This document shows positions 18,434 through 26,572 of a DNA stretch of 64,000 nt, piece after piece. The stretch is from positions 88,665 through 152,664 of the forward strand of contig NZ_DASZKT010000029.1 of NCBI RefSeq assembly GCF_035552695.1, written 5' to 3'. Below the pieces are notes generated by a model, which saw only the letters and a list, made by a program, of their open reading frames with translations, ran no database searches and had not been told where the DNA came from. Both the position numbers and the translations under genes were made by a program. This DNA is from Actinospica sp035552695 (GTDB lineage Bacteria > Actinomycetota > Actinomycetes > Streptomycetales > Catenulisporaceae). Numbering within the stretch: position 1 is the first letter of the stretch; each line of letters opens with the position of its first letter.

Positions 18434-19567
18434 CTACGCCGCGCAGCTGCGCCGGTCTCCCGGGTCGGCGACGCCGCGGGTGCCGCCGGCGGCCCGCGCC
18501 GCGTCGCGTTTGGCGACCTCCTCGCGGACGATCGGGATGACGTGCCGGCCGAAGTCGATCGCGTCCTCGAGCAGGTCGTAGCCGCGGGCCGAGAAGATCT
18601 CCGCGCCGAGGTCGTAGTAGTCAAGCAGCGCCTGCGCGACGGTCTCGGGCGTGCCGACGAGGGCGTTGGACGCGTCGGCGCCCTCGGTGGCGAGGGCGGC
18701 GGGGGTCCACAGGGCGCGGTCGAAGCGCTCGCTGTGGCCGGCCAGCGCGCTCAGCCTCCTGCTTCCGGTGCTCTGCGCGGGCACCAGGGAGAGCCGGCGG
18801 CGCCGGTTGCCCTTGATGTCGGAGACGATGCGGTACGCCTTGTCCCAGGCCGCTTCCTCGGTCGGGGCGATGATCGGGCGGAAGGACACCTGGATGCGCG
18901 GCGGGATCTCGCGGCGCGCCTCGTCGGACGCGGCGCGGATCGCCTCGATCTGCTCGAAGGTGCGCTCCAGCGGCTCGCCCCACAGGCAGTAGACGTCCGC
19001 CTGGGCCGCGCCCACCGTGTACGCCTCGGGGACGCAGCCGCCGAGCGAGACCAGCGGGCAGTGGTCCGCGGCGGGGAACACGTCGCTGACGAAGGAGTCG
19101 AAGTCGAAGTACCAGCCGTGGTGGCTGAACGGCTCGCGCTCGGTCCACGCGCGCTTGACGATGTCGATGTACTCGCCGGTGCGGGCGTAGCGCTCGGCCA
19201 TGCTCAGGAAGTCGCCCTCGCGCGCCTGCTCCGTGTCGTCCCCGCCGGTGATGAAGTGCACCATGAGCCGGCCGCCGCTGATCCGGTCGAGCGTGGCGAA
19301 GGTCTTCGCGGCGTACGTGGGGTACGAGACGTTCGGGCGGTGCGCGAGCAGCAGTTGCAGCTTCTGGGTGTGCGAGGCCACGTAGGCCGTGGCGGCCGCG
19401 GGGTCGGGGCTGCCGGAACCGTAGGCGAACAGCACCCGGTCCCAGCCCCAGTCCTCGTGCGCGCGGGCCAGCCTGATCGTGTAGTCGGGGTCGAAGCTGG
19501 GCCCGGTGCGCGGATGGGTCTCCGAGCCGTCATTCGTGGCGGCGTAGCCGAGAAACTCGACGGGCAT
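18434..19567 (-). CDS. LLM-class flavin-dependent monooxygenase (SsuD-like)
   Basis: 377 residues. The N-terminal barrel shows family blocks such as R-L-A-R-A-H-E-D-W-G-W-D-R-V-L, L-L-L-A-H-R-P, G-R-L-M-V-H-F-I-T-G-G and H-H-G-W-Y-F. These match SsuD-type alkanesulfonate monooxygenases and the wider luciferase-like family that use reduced FMN. It may release sulfite or oxidise another compound; no ssu transporter or reductase is nearby, so substrate is open. The last about 25 residues are Ala/Arg-rich and not conserved. Confidence 0.88.
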   Translation of the reverse strand: MPVEFLGYAATNDGSETHPRTGPSFDPDYTIRLARAHEDWGWDRVLFAYGSGSPDPAAATAYVASHTQKLQLLLAHRPNVSYPTYAAKTFATLDRISGGRLMVHFITGGDDTEQAREGDFLSMAERYARTGEYIDIVKRAWTEREPFSHHGWYFDFDSFVSDVFPAADHCPLVSLGGCVPEAYTVGAAQADVYCLWGEPLERTFEQIEAIRAASDEARREIPPRIQVSFRPIIAPTEEAAWDKAYRIVSDIKGNRRRRLSLVPAQSTGSRRLSALAGHSERFDRALWTPAALATEGADASNALVGTPETVAQALLDYYDLGAEIFSARGYDLLEDAIDFGRHVIPIVREEVAKRDAARAAGGTRGVADPGDRRSCAA

Positions 19568-19823
19568 GGCGGATCCACTCTGCAGGACGGGGGGCGGCGG
19601 CGGTCGTGGGGGAAGGAACCGGCCGTGGCACTAGCCCTACGGCGATTCTAACCGTCCAGGGCAACACGAGGCGGACCACACCCGCCCGTAGTCGATGTGG
19701 CCCCGCTTCGTCAGCGCGATCCGCTTCACAGATCTTTCATATCAGCCGGTCGGAGCATGGTCAATGAATTCCGGCGGAACACCAGATTCCGCCGCGAATC
19801 CATACCGGACGATGGTCCGCGCT

Positions 19824-21959
19824 TTACTCAGAAACCCGCCGGAGATGGAAAATCCCGGCCGCGTAGTCCCCGGACAGGCCCGTGGCCAGGCCGTGCTGCC
19901 GCAGCAGTGCGCCGGAGTATTCGAACCCTGTTTCCAAATCCCGGTAACGGGCCGCCGGATCGAGCGCCGCGAGCCGCAGCGGGCCCGGCGCCGCCGCGAA
20001 GGCCTGCGCGCCGAGCCAGGCGAGCACGACGGTCTCGTCGCCGCGCACGAACTGCACCGCCGTGAGGCCCTCGCCCGGCGGGCGCAGCCGGTAGAGCTCG
20101 CCGTGCTGCACCACGTGCCGCAGCTTCTTGTACCGGGCCACCCACCCGCGCGCCTCGTCGAGCTCCGCGTCGCTCCACTCGACCAGGTTGCCGCCGAGGC
20201 CGAGCAGCCCGGCCATCGAGCTCACGAAACGGAATTTGAGCGGCGTCACGCGGCCGGTCACGACGTTCGGGCTGTCGGTGACCCAGGCCGAGGCGACGCG
20301 CGCCGGGTGCAGCTGACTCAGTCCGTGCTGGATGCGCAGCCGGTCCAGCGGATCGGTGTTGTCGGAGACCCACACCATGTCGGTGCGCGCGAGCACGCCG
20401 AGGTCGATCCGCCCGCCACCCGCCGAGCAGGACTCGAACGCGACCGTCGGGTGCGCGGCCCGCAGCCGGTCGAGCAGTCCGTAGAACCCGTACACGTGCT
20501 CGAGCCCGAGCCGCTCCGGGTACGGTTCGCCGGGCCAGCCGGGCTCGGCGAAGCTGCGGTTGAAGTCCCACTTCACATAGTCGATCGGGGCCGAGCCGAG
20601 CAGCGTGTCGAGCTGGCCGAAGAGGTACTCGCGCACCTCGGGCAGGCCGAGGTTGAGCACGAGCTGATTGCGCCACTGCGTGCGCCTGCGGCCCGGATAG
20701 TGCTGCGCCCACTCGGGATGCGCGCGGTAGAGGTCGCTGTCCGGGTTGACCATCTCCGGCTCGACCCAGATGCCGAACTGCATGCCGAGGCCGTTCACGT
20801 GCTCGGCCAGCGGGCGCAGGCCGCCCGGGAACTGCTCGGGCGACGGGGTCCAGTCGCCGAGCCCGGCGCGGTCGTCGCGGCGTGCGCCGAACCAGCCGTC
20901 GTCGAGCACGAACAGTTCGACGCCGAGGTCCGCGGCCCGGTCGGCGAGCTTGCGCTGGCTCGACTCCGAGACGTCGAAGTGCGTGGCCTCCCAGGAGTTG
21001 TAGAGCACCGGGCGCAGCTGCTCCGCCTTCGGTATCACGCAGGCGAGCTGGTACGCGTGCCAGGCGCGGCTGGCCCCGCCGAAGCCGTCCCCGGTGTAGA
21101 GCGCCGCGAAGACGGGGCTCTCGTACGACGCGCCGGGCGCCAGCTCGATCAGGCCCGACTCGTCCCCGCCCGCGCCTCCGGTCACCTGCACGCGCCCCAT
21201 CGGCAGCAACTGCACCGTGAAGCGCCAGTTGCCGGACCAGGCGAGCGCGCCCGTCCAGACCTGGCCCCGCTCCTCGGTCGCCGAACCGTCGTCGAGCGCG
21301 AACCAGGGCAGGTGGTTGTGCGACGTGTGGCCGTGCCGGGAGCCGTAGACGTGCTCCCCGTGCATCAGCGTGCCACGCTCGAGCTGCGACTCACCGACGA
21401 AGCGTCCGTGCAACTCGGAGAGCCGCCACTGATCGCGCAACGGAAGCGTCCAGGCCGCGGCGTCGGCACGGAGCAGCTCGACCGGTTCCGCGGCATCGGC
21501 GGCGCAGGCGATGGTGGCCCAGCGTTCCAGCAGGTCGAATTCGGCACGCAGCCGGTAGTGCAGCGTGATCTCCAGCGAGAGCAGCGCGTCCACGAAGCGC
21601 AGGTGCAGCTCGGCGTCGGACCCGGACACAGACCCGGACAATTCCTCGTCGCAGCCCGCGAACGTCCACTCGGTGCCGCGCACGACCGCGTCCGCGGTAC
21701 GGCCGCGGACCGAGAGCGCGGGGCGGGCGAAGCGCAGGCCGCCCTCGACCGGGTACTCCTCGAAACCGTCGGCGGCCCCCTCGAACGCGTGCGCGTGCGG
21801 CTCCGGCGCGCCGGCCAGCTCGGCGGCGTCGGCGAGTGAGATCCGCGGACCCCAGTGCAGGTTGACCAGCCCGTCGTCCGAGGTCAGGCCGATCGCGTAG
21901 CTGGAGCGGGCTCCGGAAAGCAGCCAGTAGCGGCCCGACCCGCCGGTCTCGATCGGCAT
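19824..21959 (-). CDS. alpha-galactosidase, GH36
   Basis: 711 residues from the ATG at 21959, chosen because GAGGAGC lies just upstream; an ATG at 21986 is also in frame. Layout: N-terminal beta-sandwich (about 1-310), catalytic barrel (310-620), C-terminal beta domain. The nucleophile D465 sits in Y-V-K-W-D-F-N-R and the acid/base region is W-V-S-D-N-T-D-P-L-D-R, both diagnostic of GH36. N-S-W-E-A-T, D-D-G-W-F-G and C-S-A-G-G-G-R are further family blocks. No signal peptide, so it would cleave imported raffinose-type sugars or galactosides in the cytoplasm. Confidence 0.95.
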   Translation of the reverse strand: MPIETGGSGRYWLLSGARSSYAIGLTSDDGLVNLHWGPRISLADAAELAGAPEPHAHAFEGAADGFEEYPVEGGLRFARPALSVRGRTADAVVRGTEWTFAGCDEELSGSVSGSDAELHLRFVDALLSLEITLHYRLRAEFDLLERWATIACAADAAEPVELLRADAAAWTLPLRDQWRLSELHGRFVGESQLERGTLMHGEHVYGSRHGHTSHNHLPWFALDDGSATEERGQVWTGALAWSGNWRFTVQLLPMGRVQVTGGAGGDESGLIELAPGASYESPVFAALYTGDGFGGASRAWHAYQLACVIPKAEQLRPVLYNSWEATHFDVSESSQRKLADRAADLGVELFVLDDGWFGARRDDRAGLGDWTPSPEQFPGGLRPLAEHVNGLGMQFGIWVEPEMVNPDSDLYRAHPEWAQHYPGRRRTQWRNQLVLNLGLPEVREYLFGQLDTLLGSAPIDYVKWDFNRSFAEPGWPGEPYPERLGLEHVYGFYGLLDRLRAAHPTVAFESCSAGGGRIDLGVLARTDMVWVSDNTDPLDRLRIQHGLSQLHPARVASAWVTDSPNVVTGRVTPLKFRFVSSMAGLLGLGGNLVEWSDAELDEARGWVARYKKLRHVVQHGELYRLRPPGEGLTAVQFVRGDETVVLAWLGAQAFAAAPGPLRLAALDPAARYRDLETGFEYSGALLRQHGLATGLSGDYAAGIFHLRRVSE

Positions 21960-22075
21960 GGTGCTCCTCATCCAGGTCATGTTCACGTAAACACCAGCAG
22001 CTTACGAGAAGTGGATAGGCTGCCGCCAGCGATCGGCGCGGGTTGGACGGCCCGGCCCGGACCGGAGAGGACGAA

Positions 22076-23062
22076 GTGACAGTGGTGGACACCGGGACGA
22101 GGTTCCAGCGGCAGCCGCTGATCGGAGCCGGCGGCGACCTCGTCGCGGACGTCGAGGCCTGGCTGGGGTCCGAGCCCCTGCGCGTCCTCGTGACGGAGTT
22201 CGGCGGCGACCCGGCCGCGTTCACCCGCCCCGAGCTCCCCCTCGCGGCCCGCCTCGCCGCCCTCGACACGTTCACCGAACTCTGGGACACCCGCCGCGGC
22301 CTCGAACGGAACCTCGCGACCGAACTGGGCCTGAGCGAGACCCGGCAGAGCCGCGTCATTGACGCCGCGAACGCCCTCGGCCTGCGCGGAGACCCGCCGC
22401 GTCACCGGCACTACGACCACATGCTGATGCTCGGCGGCCTCGTCCGCGCCTGCGTCGCCCGCCCCTCGTACGCCGCGCACGTCATCCGCGAACGCGAGAT
22501 AACCGCGGGCGAGGTCACCACGCTCGGCGCCCACCGCCCGTTCGTCGGCAACGAATTCGAGCAGGCCGCGGAACTCGGCTGGGGCGACCTCACCGAGGAA
22601 TACGAGGCCCTCGACGCCGGAACCCGCCGCGCCTTCGACCTCGGCGACCCGGAATTCGAGGAGGGCGAACGCTTCGAGGACATAGGCGGCACCTGGGGCG
22701 TCAAGCACTACCGCACCGCCGACGGCCTCCCGGTCCGCGTCGTCGCCGCCCCCTCCGCGGAACCGGCGACCAGAAGGGCGAATACGGCGGATTCGTACAA
22801 ATTCTTCGCCGAACACGTCGCCAACCTCAAGCCCGGCGAGCGCCTCCTGCTGATCAGCACCGCGATCTACGTGCTCCCCCAGCACGTGGCCGCACTTCGA
22901 ATCCTCGCACTTCCGTACGGCGTAGAGGTCGACACCGTCGGCGGCAAGCCCACCAACCGCCCCAGGCTCCCGCTGTCCCACTACTCCGCGACCAAGTACC
23001 TGCTCGAGGTCCGCAGCACCGTCCGCGCCCTGGCCCACCTCGTCTCCGCACTGGAGCGGTAG
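22076..23062 (+). CDS. unknown protein with possible DUF218/YdcF-like core
   Basis: 328 residues from the GTG at 22076, preceded by GAGAGGA at good spacing. I do not recognise it with certainty. L-M-L-G-G-L-V-R-A-C-V-A-R-P-S-Y-A-A near the middle and L-L-I-S-T-A-I-Y-V-L-P-Q-H-V near residue 265 sit where DUF218 (YdcF/SanA-like) proteins carry their glycine loop and S/T-x-Y motif. If so, it is a strongly diverged member without membrane anchor. The N-terminal 90 residues have no detectable relative. It is divergent from the alpha-galactosidase gene and convergent with merR. Confidence 0.7.
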   Translation: MTVVDTGTRFQRQPLIGAGGDLVADVEAWLGSEPLRVLVTEFGGDPAAFTRPELPLAARLAALDTFTELWDTRRGLERNLATELGLSETRQSRVIDAANALGLRGDPPRHRHYDHMLMLGGLVRACVARPSYAAHVIREREITAGEVTTLGAHRPFVGNEFEQAAELGWGDLTEEYEALDAGTRRAFDLGDPEFEEGERFEDIGGTWGVKHYRTADGLPVRVVAAPSAEPATRRANTADSYKFFAEHVANLKPGERLLLISTAIYVLPQHVAALRILALPYGVEVDTVGGKPTNRPRLPLSHYSATKYLLEVRSTVRALAHLVSALER

Positions 23063-23113
23063 GCACCGCTTCAGCTTTCTGACACGCACCCTCAGCGGCG
23101 CTCGCGGTCCCGC

Positions 23114-23770
23114 TCAGCCCGCGCGAAATCGGCGGCGCTCGGCGAGTTCGTCGACCACGCCGGGGGGAAGGACGGCGCGCGGGACCTCGACCTCGTCGGA
23201 GGTCGGCTCCTCGCCGGGGAGTTGGCGGAGCACTTCCTCGATCTCGGTGCAGACGGCGCCGACGGAGATGCCGAAGACGCCCTGGCCGCCCTCGAGCAGC
23301 TCCATGACCTCGTTGGGGGATGAGCATTCGAAGATGGCGGCGCCGTCGCTCATCAGGGTGATGCCCGACAGTTCGGCGGCGGCGCGGGTTCCCAGGTGGC
23401 CCGCGGCGGCACGGATGTTGTGCAGGGAGACGCCCGCGTCGAGCAGCCGCTTGACGATCTTCAGGATGACGACGTCGCGGAAGCTGTAGAGGCCGGGTCC
23501 GCTGCCCGCCCGCAGCGTGGGGCCGGCGAGGCCGGTGCGCGCCCAGTAGTCCAGCTGACGGTACGTGATACCGGCCGCCGCGCAGGCCACCGTGCCGCGG
23601 TAGCCGAACGGCGCGCGCGCCGCGGGGGCAGGCTCGCGCCCGGCGGTCTCGTCGCTCCGCGTGCCCACACCCACCACCTCTCCACCGGCTTCAGCGGCCG
23701 CGCGCCCGGGAACCCCGGGCCGCGTGACGTCCGCCGATCCCACCCGTCGGGCCGTCGAGGGCCCGCTCAC
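23114..23770 (-). CDS. MerR-family regulator (Rv1830-like)
   Basis: 218 residues from a GTG; the first 50 or so are low-complexity and the true start may be further in. The winged helix is C-A-A-A-G-I-T-Y-R-Q-L-D-Y-W-A-R-T-G-L through L-Y-S-F-R-D-V-V, followed by a dimerisation helix and an effector-like domain. The sequence and position match the second MerR gene of the conserved actinobacterial block (in Mycobacterium tuberculosis Rv1827 garA, Rv1828, Rv1829, Rv1830). A regulatory role in growth or cell division is inferred from that context. Confidence 0.88.
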   Translation of the reverse strand: MSGPSTARRVGSADVTRPGVPGRAAAEAGGEVVGVGTRSDETAGREPAPAARAPFGYRGTVACAAAGITYRQLDYWARTGLAGPTLRAGSGPGLYSFRDVVILKIVKRLLDAGVSLHNIRAAAGHLGTRAAAELSGITLMSDGAAIFECSSPNEVMELLEGGQGVFGISVGAVCTEIEEVLRQLPGEEPTSDEVEVPRAVLPPGVVDELAERRRFRAG

Positions 23771-23980
23771 GATGCACGTGCCGAACCCACCTCAGCTTGA
23801 TCCTGTCCCGTCGACGGCGTGTCCAATCCCCACCGGCGCGGCCGACCGGCCGAACCGGTGACGGGACCACGCGAATGCAACGACGCTACGCATGCGGCGT
23901 ACGCCCCGTCAACGACCGCCGCGCGCGGAAATCCGCCAAGCCCGCACCGCCCGGCGAACGCGTCCCGCGCACGTGCCGCC

Positions 23981-24451
23981 TCAGGACTCGAAGTCCTCCG
24001 GCGAGACCTGGTCCAAGAACTCGCGGAACCGCTCGACCTCGTCCTCCTGGTCGTCCGGCAGCAGGATCCCCGCCTCGGCGAGCACCGGCTCGGCCGCGAA
24101 GATCTTCGCTCCGCAGCGCAGCGCCAGCGCGATGCCGTCCGAGGACCGCGAGGAGACCGTCACCCCGCCGTCGAACAGCAGCTCCGCGAAGAAGGTGCCG
24201 CCGCGCAGCGAGGTGATGTGCACCGCGGTCAGCCGGCGGCCCAGCGCCTTGAGCGTGTCCCGGAACAGGTCGTGGGTGAGCGGACGCGGTGGCTGCGCCC
24301 CTTCCAGGGCGGCGGCGATCGCCTGCGCCTCCGACTGCCCCACCCAGATCGGCAGGTACCGCTCCCCGGAACTCTCCCGCAACAACACGATCGGGAGATT
24401 CGAGGGCAGTTCGACGCGCACTCCAACGACATCGAGCTCGTTCACGGTCAC
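23981..24451 (-). CDS. bifunctional nuclease (BFN/DUF151) domain protein
   Basis: 156 residues. Starts at GTG 24451, or at GTG 24445 which would give the usual M-N-E-L-D-V start. The whole protein is a BFN domain: L-D-V-V-G-V-R-V-E, Y-L-P-I-W-V-G-Q-S-E-A-Q-A-I, R-P-L-T-H-D-L, S-S-R-S-S-D-G-I-A-L-A-L-R. Plant members cut DNA and RNA; bacterial activity is mostly untested. It follows ftsR by four bases and is the Rv1829 equivalent of the conserved block. The C-terminus is acidic (D-D-Q-E-D-E-V-E). Confidence 0.92.
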   Translation of the reverse strand: MTVNELDVVGVRVELPSNLPIVLLRESSGERYLPIWVGQSEAQAIAAALEGAQPPRPLTHDLFRDTLKALGRRLTAVHITSLRGGTFFAELLFDGGVTVSSRSSDGIALALRCGAKIFAAEPVLAEAGILLPDDQEDEVERFREFLDQVSPEDFES

Positions 24452-24455
24452 TAGC

Positions 24456-25220
24456 CTAGTCGTCCAGCAGCGCGGCGCGAAGCAGGGCTGCCTCCAGGCG
24501 GACGATCGCGGCCGCGGTCTGAGCGGTCACCGAGCGGGAGGAGCCGGCCTTCGCGGCCTTGACCAGCGCGGCCGTTCGGTCGGCGGCCACCGCCACCGGA
24601 CGCAGGTGCCGCGGCTCGATTCCGTAGCCGAGCAGCTCGGCCGCGGCCCGGGCGACGAGCAGGTCGGCGCCGGAGGCCGGATCGCGGCCGCTGATCAGGC
24701 CGTGCGCGGCGAGCTCGTCCAGCCACTCCTCGGCGAGCCCGGCCGCGCGCGCCAGGCCCTCGCGGCCGAGCGCGACCTCGCCGAGCTCGGGGGTGAAGTA
24801 CTCGGGTTCGGGCCAGCGGGCGGCCCGGCGCCGTGCGGGGTTCGGCAGGCCTACGGACGCGGGCTCCTCGTCGAGCGGCTGTGCCACCGGTGACGCGGCC
24901 GACGCGGCGGGAGCGGGAACCGCCGCGGGCGCGGATGTGCGCGCCGGGGCCTCGGCGCGGGCGCTCGCCGCGGCGGGCAGCCGCGTATCAGGATTCCTCG
25001 TATCAGGATTCGTCGTCCGCGGCGGTTCGGGGGCGCGCTGCGGCGGCGGCCCGGCCAGCGCGTTGCGCACCGCGTCCAGGTCCCGCTCGGTGTACCGGCG
25101 GAAGCCCGACTCCGTGCGCTCGGGAACGACCAGGCCGTGCTGCTCCAGCGCCCGCAGGGTCTCCGGGCGGATCCCGGGGAACTCGGCGGACAGCCTGGCC
25201 ACCGCCTCCCCGATGGTCAT
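24456..25220 (-). CDS. ftsR: MerR-family FtsR-like regulator, diverged
   Basis: 254 residues from ATG 25220; a GTG at 25256 is two bases after garA and also possible. Residues 1-50 hold the FtsR-type winged helix starting M-T-I-G-E-A-V and R-A-L-E-Q-H-G-L-V-V-P-E-R-T. FtsR homologues activate ftsZ in corynebacteria. Here the dimerisation helix that normally follows is replaced by a Pro/Ala-rich stretch of about 85 residues (55-140). The C-terminal part (A-L-G-R-E-G-L-A-R-A, Y-G-I-E-P-R-H-L-R) is recognisable. Position between garA and bfn supports the assignment. Confidence 0.82.
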   Translation of the reverse strand: MTIGEAVARLSAEFPGIRPETLRALEQHGLVVPERTESGFRRYTERDLDAVRNALAGPPPQRAPEPPRTTNPDTRNPDTRLPAAASARAEAPARTSAPAAVPAPAASAASPVAQPLDEEPASVGLPNPARRRAARWPEPEYFTPELGEVALGREGLARAAGLAEEWLDELAAHGLISGRDPASGADLLVARAAAELLGYGIEPRHLRPVAVAADRTAALVKAAKAGSSRSVTAQTAAAIVRLEAALLRAALLDD

Positions 25221-25258
25221 CGAGGTGCGGCCGCGCGTGCCGCCCGCCGGGGCCACGG

Positions 25259-25768
25259 CTAGCCGCGACCGGCGTGGAAGACGAGCCGGTACTTTCCGAC
25301 CTGCACCTCGTCGCCGTCCGCGAGCAGCACTTCCTCGATCCGCTCGCGGTTGACGTAGGTGCCGTTGAGCGAGCCGACGTCGCGCACCAGGAAGCCCTGC
25401 GCCGTCCGGGTCACCTCGGCGTGCCGCCGGGACACCGTGACGTCGTCCAGGAAGATCTCGCTGTCCGGCGAGCGGCCCGCCGTGGTGACCTCCTGGTCCA
25501 GCGGGAAGCGGCTGCCGGCGTTGGGGCCGCGGCGCACCACCAGCGCGGCGACCCCGGGCTCCTCCTGGTACGCGGGCACCTCGCCGGTCTCGTCGGTCGG
25601 CTCGGTCAGGCCCAGCGCGCCGAAGGCCATCGTCGAGGTGACCTCGGTCGCCGGCAGACCGCCGAGCAGCGGGTTGCCGCAGTTCGAGCAGAACCGGCTG
25701 CCCGGCAGGTTGGAGTGCCCGCAGCGCGTGCACAGCGAGGCGTCAGCCGCGCCTTCCGACGGTGGCAT
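25259..25768 (-). CDS. garA: zinc-ribbon/FHA-domain protein, GarA-type
   Basis: 169 residues from ATG 25768, which has AGGAGG eight bases upstream. A four-Cys zinc ribbon (C13, C16, C27, C30) precedes a linker with a Thr cluster T-E-V-T-S-T-M-A-F (41-49), then an FHA domain (about 75-165) with G-R-S-P-D-S, S-R-R-H and L-N-G-T-Y. In mycobacteria GarA is phosphorylated on such a Thr by PknB/PknG, folds on itself and controls 2-oxoglutarate dehydrogenase and glutamate metabolism. The same switch is likely here. Lies between gcvH and ftsR as in other actinobacteria. Confidence 0.92.
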   Translation of the reverse strand: MPPSEGAADASLCTRCGHSNLPGSRFCSNCGNPLLGGLPATEVTSTMAFGALGLTEPTDETGEVPAYQEEPGVAALVVRRGPNAGSRFPLDQEVTTAGRSPDSEIFLDDVTVSRRHAEVTRTAQGFLVRDVGSLNGTYVNRERIEEVLLADGDEVQVGKYRLVFHAGRG

Positions 25769-26033
25769 CGAATCGACCTCCTGTCGCGATCGGGACGCTT
25801 CCCGGCCCGCACGGCCCGGATCCGCCTTGGACTGTTGATGTCTTGCGTCTGAATACTCGGTTCTCTGCTGACAACGCATCGAAACCTAGAGGCACGCGCC
25901 GGGCCCGGTCAACCGACACGACGATGCCGGGCCGGGCACGCACGGGCCGGTGCGGCGCGGGTGCGCCGGAAGGTTCCCGGCACCCGCGTGACGAACGCCT
26001 CACCGCGCCGACCGCCGACCGCCGCGTCCCCGG

Positions 26034-26417
26034 TCAGCCCGCGGTGCTCGCCGTGTACGCCGCGGCGTCGAGCAGGCCGGCCACCGACTCCCCCTCGGCC
26101 AGCTCGACCTCGAAGATCCAGCCCTCGCCGTACGGGTCCGAGTTCACCAGCTCGGGGTTGGCGTCGAGCGCGCCGTTGACCTCGGTGACCGTGCCGCTGA
26201 TCGGCGCGTAGAGGTCGCTGACCGACTTGGTGGACTCGAGTTCGCCGCACGGGCTGCCCGACTCGATCTTCGCGCCCACCTCCGGCAGCGTGACGAAGAC
26301 GATGTCGCCGAGCGAATCCTGCGCGAAGTCGGTGATGCCGACGCGCACGACCGGCCCGGTGCCGCGCACCCACTCGTGCTCGGCCGTGTACTTGAGGTCC
26401 TCAGGAGTCGTAGTCAC
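26034..26417 (-). CDS. gcvH: glycine cleavage system H protein
   Basis: 127 residues from GTG 26417, preceded by GGAAGAG. The lipoyl domain is complete; the lipoylated lysine is K64 in E-L-E-S-T-K-S-V-S-D. It carries the aminomethyl group between the P, T and L proteins. None of those genes is nearby, which is usual: in actinobacteria gcvH sits apart, upstream of garA. A 265-bp gap to garA contains no gene. Confidence 0.96.
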   Translation of the reverse strand: MTTTPEDLKYTAEHEWVRGTGPVVRVGITDFAQDSLGDIVFVTLPEVGAKIESGSPCGELESTKSVSDLYAPISGTVTEVNGALDANPELVNSDPYGEGWIFEVELAEGESVAGLLDAAAYTASTAG

Positions 26418-26482
26418 GGCTCTTCCATCGCTCTCTTCGTCGATAACCGCTGCGGAACGCACCAGCCGTGCCGCGAATGCTT

Positions 26483-26548
26483 GTGGCGTGTGGAACGGTG
26501 GGCTACGGGGACCCTATCGGACCCCCGCCGCACCGCTCCACACGCCAC
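26483..26548 (-). terminator. long hairpin between manC and gcvH
   Basis: A perfect 12-bp stem (26483-26494 with 26537-26548) continues after one mismatch into a 5-bp stem (CGGTG 26496-26500 / CACCG 26531-26535). It lies 25 bases after the manC stop and 66 before the gcvH start. No T-tract; it could terminate manC or attenuate gcvH. Confidence 0.65.
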
Positions 26549-26572
26549 TCGCCGTACGCCGCCGCCGCGCGC

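Noticed and set aside
19695..21839. 714-residue plus-strand frame
   Set aside because: Antisense of the GH36 gene, with no recognisable domain and no ribosome site.
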